64,000 nt of DNA from Desulfobacca_B sp046538075 (lineage in GTDB: Bacteria; Desulfobacterota; Desulfobaccia; Desulfobaccales; Desulfobaccaceae). Every line of letters begins with the position of its first letter. Positions within the stretch are counted from its first letter, which is position 1. Shown in pieces: positions 58,692 to 64,000 of this stretch. Under the pieces are notes generated by a model. It did no database searches. It was not told the origin of the DNA and was given only the letters and a program-made list of their open reading frames with translations. Location of the stretch: contig JBKHJN010000001.1 in the NCBI GenBank assembly GCA_046538075.1, positions 1 to 64,000 on the forward strand. The letters are read 5' to 3'. Position numbers and translations under genes: made by a program.

Positions 58692-59372
58692 CTAAAACTG
58701 ATCCAACAGCAGGCGCTGGGGCTGCAAATCTTCCAGGCACTGGCCTATGGTCGGCCGGCCCAAGCCGGTCACCAGATGGGTCCAGCCCCCCAGGTGCACC
58801 ACCCGAAAGCCGGCTTCGATCAGCTTTCGGAGCCGTCCGGCCATTACCTTATCCCGCCCGCTCATTTCCGGGGATGACCATGACCGATGCAATGGAATGA
58901 CCAACCGTTCTGGCTGAGCCAGCGCTAGGCGGGCCTGCTGATATTGGGCGGCAATATATTGATTCCAGTCGCCATCCTCGGTCAAGAGCAAATTTCTGAG
59001 ATTATCGGGGGTTAGCAGCTCCCGCCAGAAACGCCGCAAATGGCCGCGAGAAAGCCGGCCGGTATCAATGGGCCGCCATTCAAGGCCATGCTGTTGGGCA
59101 AAATCCTCAGCCGCCTGGACTTCAAAGGGCCAGGCTAATTGGGCTTCGATTCGTCTGAGGGCCAGATGGCTGCAGGCCCCGGCGGGCAGGTGTTGCTGAG
59201 CCCACTGAAACTGGCGGCGCCAAACCTGGCGCTGTTTTTTACGATATCGCAACGAAAACTGGCTGATTTCTACAGTGACCAGATCAGGCCGGAGCTTGTC
59301 CAACAAGCGCCGGGTGCGCCGATATCCCTGGGGATCGCCGTGCACTGTCCCCACCAAAATAAGGACTGCCAT
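58692..59372 (-). CDS. TraB/PrgY-like domain protein
   Basis: With ATG 59372, eleven bases after GGAGGAG, the protein has 226 residues. It opens with VLILVGTVHGDPQGY and RRLLDKLRPDLVTVEIS, and closes with RDKVMAGRLRKLIEAGFRVVHLGGWTHL. These three elements are arranged as in the TraB/PrgY-like (TIKI, EreA) superfamily, some of whose members are metal-dependent hydrolases. The assignment is by pattern only, and the His/Glu sites have not been confirmed. The gene stands alone, 130 bp from the NtrC-like gene. Confidence 0.55.
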   Translation of the reverse strand: MAVLILVGTVHGDPQGYRRTRRLLDKLRPDLVTVEISQFSLRYRKKQRQVWRRQFQWAQQHLPAGACSHLALRRIEAQLAWPFEVQAAEDFAQQHGLEWRPIDTGRLSRGHLRRFWRELLTPDNLRNLLLTEDGDWNQYIAAQYQQARLALAQPERLVIPLHRSWSSPEMSGRDKVMAGRLRKLIEAGFRVVHLGGWTHLVTGLGRPTIGQCLEDLQPQRLLLDQF

Positions 59373-59668
59373 ATCAGGAATCACTCCTCCATAATGCTCT
59401 TCTACCTGTCGGCAGAGACCGAGAACCAAGCCCTAACTTACAGTATTTTATTATTTTATCACAAGAAAAGCAGAATTATTTGGGGAAGCCGCGGGAAAAA
59501 CTGAAACCTAAGGATTGAGACTGTCAGGAATATTTACAGCTTGCCACTCTGAGCCGCAGGTAGAGCTTCTGAGCTGCCGGTGGCAGCCCAGAAGGTAAAT
59601 CAGCCCTGGGGCCCAAAGCGGCCTCTAACCCCCGTTGTCCTTTGGTCGTCAGAGATCCTTCCGGCTAT
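59373..59668. other. Intergenic region with a strong hairpin
   Basis: No gene is seen. At 59566-59594, CTTCTG-A-GCTGCC and GGCAGC-C-CAGAAG form a 12-bp stem with one A/C mismatch and a three-base loop. No T-tract follows on either strand. The sequence on both sides also has self-complementary GC segments, so a structured RNA is possible. Confidence 0.4.
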
Positions 59669-59878
59669 TTAACAATGACCGCGGGGATTATGGCGTTTGG
59701 GGCCCAGCAGGAATGGGCCAAACCAATTTTTCGAGAGGTAGCCTTCCATTCGGGAAGCCATAAATAATTCGGCATTTGGCTGGTCCTGAAGAGCCACTTC
59801 CTCTTCGGCCAACAATTCTTCCAGCAAACCTTCTAGAAACCAGGGCAAAAGTCGATTGCTTATTAAATAATCATCCAT
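59669..59878 (-). CDS. Small protein of unknown function
   Basis: This 69-residue frame has an ATG placed six bases after GAGGA, and acidic and hydrophobic residues in a helical pattern in its first half (LLPWFLEGLLEELLAEEE). No known motif is seen and no signal peptide. The good ribosome site and isolated position suggest it is expressed. Its C-terminal third is rich in basic and aromatic residues. Confidence 0.5.
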   Translation of the reverse strand: MDDYLISNRLLPWFLEGLLEELLAEEEVALQDQPNAELFMASRMEGYLSKNWFGPFLLGPKRHNPRGHC

Positions 59879-59980
59879 GTCGTTTTCCTCAACTATATTT
59901 GATATGCAAGGATCGTTCCAAAAACCAGGCGATCTCCTGGGTTAAAAGCAACATTGAGCCGGCGGTTGATTTTCCAGGTA

Positions 59981-60634
59981 TCAACCGAAAAAATCCCCAC
60001 CGGCAAGTGGACATCGGTCACAACGCGGCTGCGGGCGGCAGTATTCTTTGCCGAGGCGCACCAATAAGGCATGATATTCTTTAAACAGAGCTACGTCAGC
60101 GGGAAGGTGGGCCATAAAGACCTGGCGCAGCTCTTCATAGGAGCATGGGTCGGTAATTAAATTATGCCGGTGTAAAATGCGAAAAGTATAGGCATCAACC
60201 ACAAACGTGGGTTTTTCCAGGGCATAGAGCAGAATGCTGTCGGCCGTCTCTGGGCCGATGCCTTTAATGCTTAACAAGGCTGGCCGCAGGTGGTCCAGAT
60301 CATCCGGCGCCATGTTTTCCAATACTCCTTGGTAGCGCGCCAGGAGGAAATCCAAAAAATTTTTCAAGCGCCGGGCCTTAACGTTATAGTATCCCACCGG
60401 GCGCAGGAACTGAGCCAGTTCGCCCTTGCTCAACTCTAACAACTTTGCGGCAGACAGGCGGCCGTCTTGTTGCAGGCGGGCAATTACCCGGGCGACGTTG
60501 TTCCAATTGGTGTTTTGGGTCAGAATGGCCCCCACCGCAATCTCAAAGGGGGTCTCCCCCGGCCACCAGCCCTGGGGACCAAAGAACTCCCACAACCGCT
60601 GATATATTTTCCAGAGTTGATCAACAAGTTTCAT
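59981..60634 (-). CDS. HhH-GPD DNA glycosylase, MagIII-like
   Basis: The 217-residue protein has a helix-hairpin-helix (IKGIGPETADSILLYAL) and a catalytic Asp in TFVVDAYTF, as in the endonuclease III superfamily. The lysine used by Nth is replaced by Glu in GPETAD, a feature of 3-methyladenine glycosylase MagIII-type enzymes (COG2231). The C-terminal cluster has only three cysteines (CRPQPRCDRC), so the [4Fe-4S] site may be missing or incomplete. It probably removes alkylated bases. The gene is not in an operon. Confidence 0.8.
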   Translation of the reverse strand: MKLVDQLWKIYQRLWEFFGPQGWWPGETPFEIAVGAILTQNTNWNNVARVIARLQQDGRLSAAKLLELSKGELAQFLRPVGYYNVKARRLKNFLDFLLARYQGVLENMAPDDLDHLRPALLSIKGIGPETADSILLYALEKPTFVVDAYTFRILHRHNLITDPCSYEELRQVFMAHLPADVALFKEYHALLVRLGKEYCRPQPRCDRCPLAGGDFFG

Positions 60635-60980
60635 TAGTTGAACTTCTCATAACACAGTTCTGAACAGAAGTCCATCAAGACCAGGTTATTTTTATTAAAA
60701 AATTTTTTAATAACCAAAATTTAACCTGATGGAAATATTTTGCTTACCCATGGGTTGGCTGAGCCGGGAGAGCAAGGCATTTCTCTGGCTCCAAAGTGCA
60801 GCTCTGGTGAAATCTGAAATTGCAATCTGGTAAAAAAGCTGGCAAAGATTTGCCAAGCTTGTAAGTTTTAGCTCAGATTATTGAAAATTAACTCGACTAC
60901 TTTGATCCAAATTAACCAGCAGATTTTTCTAAATCAGATAATATTTGAGTTTTCTAAGCGATTGTGATATTCGAACGGCT
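60635..60980. other. Divergent intergenic region upstream of murA
   Basis: No gene is visible in 346 bp. An AT-rich palindrome, TTAAAAAATTTTTTAA, at 60695-60710 lies inside a GGTTATT/AATAACC inverted repeat (60684-60690 and 60709-60715). The region should hold the promoters of murA and of the glycosylase gene, but no consensus pair is clear. Confidence 0.4.
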
Positions 60981-62234
60981 ATGGATAAGATCGTCGTTGA
61001 GGGGGGAATTCCGCTTAAGGGAGAAGTGGCGGTCAGCGGCGCCAAAAATGCAGTCCTGCCGATTCTGGCGGCTACCCTGCTGGCTCCCGGAACTTATCAG
61101 CTAACCAATGTCCCCAATCTGGCTGACATCCGGACCGCCAAAAAGCTGCTCGGCAAATTGGGAGTCAAGTTCAAGGATCAGAATGGCTTAGCAGTCGATA
61201 CCAGCCAGATAGATTGTTGGGAAGCCCCTTATGAATTAGTCAAGACCATGCGGGCCGCAGTGTTGGTTCTGGGGCCGTTGGTAGCGCGCTGGGGACGGGC
61301 CCGGGTCTCCCTGCCCGGCGGTTGTGCTATCGGGGCCCGGCCGATTAACCTTCATCTCAAGGGTCTGGAAGAGATGGGGGTTAAGGTTACCCTTAAACAT
61401 GGTTACGTAGAAGCCAGCGTCGACCGGTTGAAGGGGGCGTCCATTCACCTGGAACTGCCCACGGTTACCGGCACCGAAAACTTGATGATGGCTGCTACCT
61501 TAGCGGCCGGGACCACGGTCATCCACAACGCCGCTCAGGAACCGGAAGTAGCCGACCTGGCTCGCTTTCTGGTGGCAATGGGAGCTGATATCGAAGGCAT
61601 CGGGACCGATGTCCTGACCGTTCGGGGCGTAAACAGCCTGTCTCCGGCAAATCATGTGATCATGCCCGACCGGATCGAGGCTGCCACCTATCTGACGGCC
61701 GCGGCCATAACCCATGGCCCAGTGACAATTCGCAATGCGCCCACCAGCCATCTCACCGCGGTACTCGACAAATTCCAAGAGGCCGGAGTGGACCTGGCCA
61801 TCGCCGATGGGTTAATAAAAGTCCAACCTACTGATCACCTGGTCGGAGTTGACGTTATCACCCATCCCTACCCCGGTTTTCCGACTGACATGCAGGCCCA
61901 GTTCATGGCCCTGATGTGTGTGGCTGAAGGTGCCAGCCTGATCACCGAGAATATCTTTGAAAAACGCTTTATGCACGTCAGCGAGCTCCGCCGTCTGGGC
62001 GCTGACATCGTGGTCTCGGGCAACCATGCTATGGTCCGGGGGCGGCGGCACCTGCAAGGCGCACCGGTGATGGCTACCGATTTGCGGGCCAGCGCCTCCC
62101 TGGTGCTGGCCGGGCTGGCAGCTCAGGGGACCACCGAGGTGCACCGCGTCTATCATCTGGATCGGGGCTACGAGCAGCTGGAGACCAAACTGTCAGCCCT
62201 GGGAGCCCGAATCTGGCGCACCAGTGCGGATTGA
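60981..62234 (+). CDS. murA: UDP-N-acetylglucosamine 1-carboxyvinyltransferase
   Basis: From ATG 60981 the enzyme has 417 residues, the usual MurA length. Catalytic Cys115 is in LPGGCAIGARP, exactly where it is in other MurA proteins, so it should be fosfomycin-sensitive in principle. It makes the first committed step of peptidoglycan synthesis by adding enolpyruvate to UDP-GlcNAc. A start at 60945 adds twelve residues with no homology. It converges on the nucleotidase gene. Confidence 0.96.
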   Translation: MDKIVVEGGIPLKGEVAVSGAKNAVLPILAATLLAPGTYQLTNVPNLADIRTAKKLLGKLGVKFKDQNGLAVDTSQIDCWEAPYELVKTMRAAVLVLGPLVARWGRARVSLPGGCAIGARPINLHLKGLEEMGVKVTLKHGYVEASVDRLKGASIHLELPTVTGTENLMMAATLAAGTTVIHNAAQEPEVADLARFLVAMGADIEGIGTDVLTVRGVNSLSPANHVIMPDRIEAATYLTAAAITHGPVTIRNAPTSHLTAVLDKFQEAGVDLAIADGLIKVQPTDHLVGVDVITHPYPGFPTDMQAQFMALMCVAEGASLITENIFEKRFMHVSELRRLGADIVVSGNHAMVRGRRHLQGAPVMATDLRASASLVLAGLAAQGTTEVHRVYHLDRGYEQLETKLSALGARIWRTSAD

Positions 62235-62280
62235 TATTAGGGTCGGGTAAAGTCGATTCAGGCTGGCGGAATTTTTCCAA

Positions 62281-62934
62281 TTAAGTCATTAATTCTCGGA
62301 ACCTTAGAACCATGGGGAAATGGTCGGAGGCTTCGGCTTCCGTCCGGGAACTGGGTTTGGCCTTAAAGAAAAGATATTTTAGACCAAAACGCTGCGCCGC
62401 CTGCAAGACCTCCTGATTATCATCGATCAGCACGGCCCGCTGCGGGTCTATCCCGAATCGCTCTGCCAGCACCTGCCAGAAGCGTACTTCCTCTTTGGGC
62501 ATCCCTAGATCAAAAGAAGAAATTACTTGGTCAAAGTAACCCAACAGCCCTACCTGGGACATCTTCAGGTCCAGGGTCTTGTAATGGGCATTGGTTACCA
62601 GGACGATTTTTTTGCCCAGATTCCGGAGAAATTGCAAGAAGGCCTCGCTGTCCGGATGGACTTCGATCAGATGGCGGATGCCTGCCTTGAGGGCCGGAAT
62701 ATCCAGGTCCAGTTCCCGGGACCAGAAATCGATATCGGTCCAGTTCAGGGTACCTTCTTCCCGCTGATAACGGGCATAAACTTCGCGGCGGGCTGCTTCC
62801 GGATCCAGCCCCCGGCGACGGCCATACTCCTCCGGCACCAGAGTTTCCCAGAAATAATCGTCGAAATATTTATCCAACAAGGTGCCGTCCATGTCCAGCA
62901 GCACCCACTCTACTTCATGCCATGGAAAAGCCAT
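62281..62934 (-). CDS. yrfG: HAD-family GMP/IMP nucleotidase (YrfG-like)
   Basis: The 217-residue haloacid dehalogenase-like hydrolase has DMDGT at 14-18 (Asp14 nucleophile, Asp16), LVTNAH as motif II, MPKEEVRFW (Lys) as motif III and LIDDNQEVL as motif IV. Its sequence follows E. coli YrfG closely (for example FDDYFWETLVPEEYG), a nucleotidase active on GMP and IMP. It is cytosolic. It converges with murA. Confidence 0.85.
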   Translation of the reverse strand: MAFPWHEVEWVLLDMDGTLLDKYFDDYFWETLVPEEYGRRRGLDPEAARREVYARYQREEGTLNWTDIDFWSRELDLDIPALKAGIRHLIEVHPDSEAFLQFLRNLGKKIVLVTNAHYKTLDLKMSQVGLLGYFDQVISSFDLGMPKEEVRFWQVLAERFGIDPQRAVLIDDNQEVLQAAQRFGLKYLFFKAKPSSRTEAEASDHFPMVLRFRELMT

Positions 62935-63218
62935 AGAGACTAGAAACCTTTCTAATCCAATCAGTCAAGCCCCCTGCAACCTCAACCGCAAATTTATTTT
63001 TGCCCTGACATCAAAGTGGGATCTTATTCAATCCACCCTATCTTAACAGATCTGGGGGATTAAGGAAATCAAAGGCGGACGGGGTCAGGCCTCAACCTTT
63101 ATGCTGAGTGGCGGCGAGCCAATGACGATGCCTGCCGCCCAGGCCGGCTTCCCGCCGTCCACTTGAGCGATTTGTTAGCCGATCATTTTCCAAAAAGTTT
63201 TACGCCTCTTCTGCTCCA
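62935..63218. other. Intergenic region with nested inverted repeats
   Basis: No gene is visible in 284 bp. At 63107-63163 an imperfect outer stem (AGTGG-CGGCG-AGCC against GGCT-tcc-CGCCG-t-CCACT) encloses an inner GCCTG-ccgcc-CAGGC hairpin. It lies downstream of the C1 peptidase gene on the minus strand. No T-tract follows, so it may act as an unusual terminator or a REP-like element. Confidence 0.45.
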
Positions 63219-63998
63219 TTAAACTCCAAACTGCTTGGTATCAACCCACCCCATGCTTAAAAGCGACCAGAAATCGAGTGCCAGTTTGTGAATAACATAA
63301 TCGTAGGGCAGCCAGCCGTAGCCATTGTCACCCCAACCGGTTCCCCATGAGTTGCGGATCAGCAATGCTCCCGTGGTTTCCTTGTTGCACATGGTGTTCT
63401 TTATCTTTTTGCCATCATCGTAACCCACGGCAACAATGGCATGGCCCCATTGCGCCCGCTCATTCGGGCACGGATAAGGGATGCCGCCCTTTACATCGGT
63501 GTGGTTAAACGAAGGGAAGCCCCAGAAGCCAAACATCGAGGGGATCCCGGCAGCCAGATAATCCTTGACCTGGGTCAGGACTCTATCCCCCGGGATGTCG
63601 GCGCCCAGGGGATCATGGCAAAAGAACCGGAGAGCTTCATAATTGTCGGCCACGGCATAGACGAAGCTGGGCGGCTCCTGGTCAAATTCAGGTACGGCAT
63701 CGGTGTAGGGCCAGTACCTTTCGTCTGGAACCCCACAGAGCACTAAGGCACCCATGGTATGCCTCAGCCAGGCTCCGGTATCCCCGGTCACCTGCATCAG
63801 GTTGCGCGTGGTCTTATAGACAAAAAGCCGGGAGCCTTCAATGTGTTTGTCGAAGGCCCGGCGCTGAAAATACTCCACCACTCCCACCGCGGCATGGGCT
63901 GTACAGGACCCCAGGCTCTTCTGGTTTTCGACCGGCGAACACCAACTCCTGAGATCAACGGTGGCCGGGAGCGCCTCCTTTTTTTCTCCCTTGGCCAA
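63219..63998 (-). CDS. C1-family (papain-like) cysteine peptidase, 5' end missing
   Basis: The frame is still open at the right edge, and the TTG at 63998 is not a credible start. The visible part has the papain triad and oxyanion residues: Gln26 and Cys32 (NQKSLGSCTAHA), His in WGHAIVAVGYDD, and Asn in IRNSWGTGWGDNGYGWLPY. The catalytic residues of a C1A peptidase are therefore complete. A signal peptide or propeptide may lie upstream. Its substrate is unknown. It follows a region with nested hairpins. Confidence 0.85.
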   Translation of the reverse strand: MAKGEKKEALPATVDLRSWCSPVENQKSLGSCTAHAAVGVVEYFQRRAFDKHIEGSRLFVYKTTRNLMQVTGDTGAWLRHTMGALVLCGVPDERYWPYTDAVPEFDQEPPSFVYAVADNYEALRFFCHDPLGADIPGDRVLTQVKDYLAAGIPSMFGFWGFPSFNHTDVKGGIPYPCPNERAQWGHAIVAVGYDDGKKIKNTMCNKETTGALLIRNSWGTGWGDNGYGWLPYDYVIHKLALDFWSLLSMGWVDTKQFGV

Positions 63999-64000
63999 CC

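Noticed and set aside
63086..63180. Possible integron attC site (bulged stem ending in GTTAGCC)
   Set aside because: The last core box mismatches GTTRRRY, no matching RYYYAAC box was found upstream at the right distance, and the adjoining genes are not cassette-like.

Overview
The window reads as chromosomal DNA of a Gram-negative anaerobe, most likely a sulfate-reducing or syntrophic member of the Desulfobacterota (former Deltaproteobacteria). The Gram-negative envelope is shown by waaA, yajC, beta-barrel proteins and many lipoproteins. The lineage guess rests on siroheme-dependent heme synthesis (ahbD plus a siroheme decarboxylase next to hemB), a hopanoid cluster (shc, hpnA, hpnH), a DUF3786 protein, a short RdgC-like protein and a RicT/HolB pair. 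A Desulfobacca-like organism would fit, but the genus is a guess. Coding density is high. I see no rRNA, tRNA, CRISPR array, insertion sequence or phage module.

Layout. 1-2.7 kb: the end of a protein with two LytR_C domains, followed by two TPR lipoproteins. 2.8-9.4 kb (minus): YihY-type membrane protein, an orphan DNA methyltransferase, the coupled holB-ricT-helical protein group, and guaA. 9.5-17.3 kb (minus): rhomboid protease, then the run shc > hpnA > hpnH > barrel lipoprotein > GT39 glycosyltransferase. 17.5-19.8 kb (plus): an Ntn-type hydrolase and a DHH phosphoesterase. 19.9-25.3 kb (minus): translation and repair genes rdgC-like > unknown > mutM, and rpmE > DUF1385 > prfA > prmC. 25.6-27.0 kb (minus): zinc-ribbon protein, TPR lipoprotein and speH. 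27.3-30.4 kb (plus): hemB, a broken ankyrin lipoprotein gene, ahbD and a siroheme decarboxylase.

30.4-35.7 kb (minus): universal stress protein, exported thioredoxin-like protein, a helicase-exonuclease fusion resembling MrfA plus MrfB, and an M15-like peptidase. 35.8-40 kb: DUF3786 protein, small unknowns, an SDR39U1 epimerase and waaA, closed by a strong terminator. 40-54 kb (minus): prs flanked by two related barrel proteins, then a DegT aminotransferase, trmFO, topA, dprA and a dynamin-like GTPase, then yajC, tgt and queA. 54.3-59.4 kb: an alpha/beta hydrolase, a deoxyhypusine-synthase-like enzyme, speB and its NtrC-type regulator, and a TraB-like protein. 59.7-64 kb: a small unknown gene, a MagIII-like glycosylase, murA, a YrfG-type nucleotidase, and a C1 peptidase cut by the window edge.

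Functional themes. The window holds parts of heme, hopanoid and polyamine metabolism (speH, speB and a DHS-family enzyme, the last two downstream of a sigma-54 regulator). It also holds queuosine synthesis (queA, tgt), translation termination (prfA, prmC), and several DNA-maintenance genes. Points most worth a second look are the MrfA/MrfB-type fusion, the dynamin gene overlapping dprA, the NtrC-speB-DHS group, the ankyrin lipoprotein gene with an amber codon inside its signal peptide, the beta-barrel protein with a lipobox in the hopanoid cluster, and the paired barrel genes around prs. No wholly new system is obvious. These are candidates, and all names rest on reading motifs by eye.
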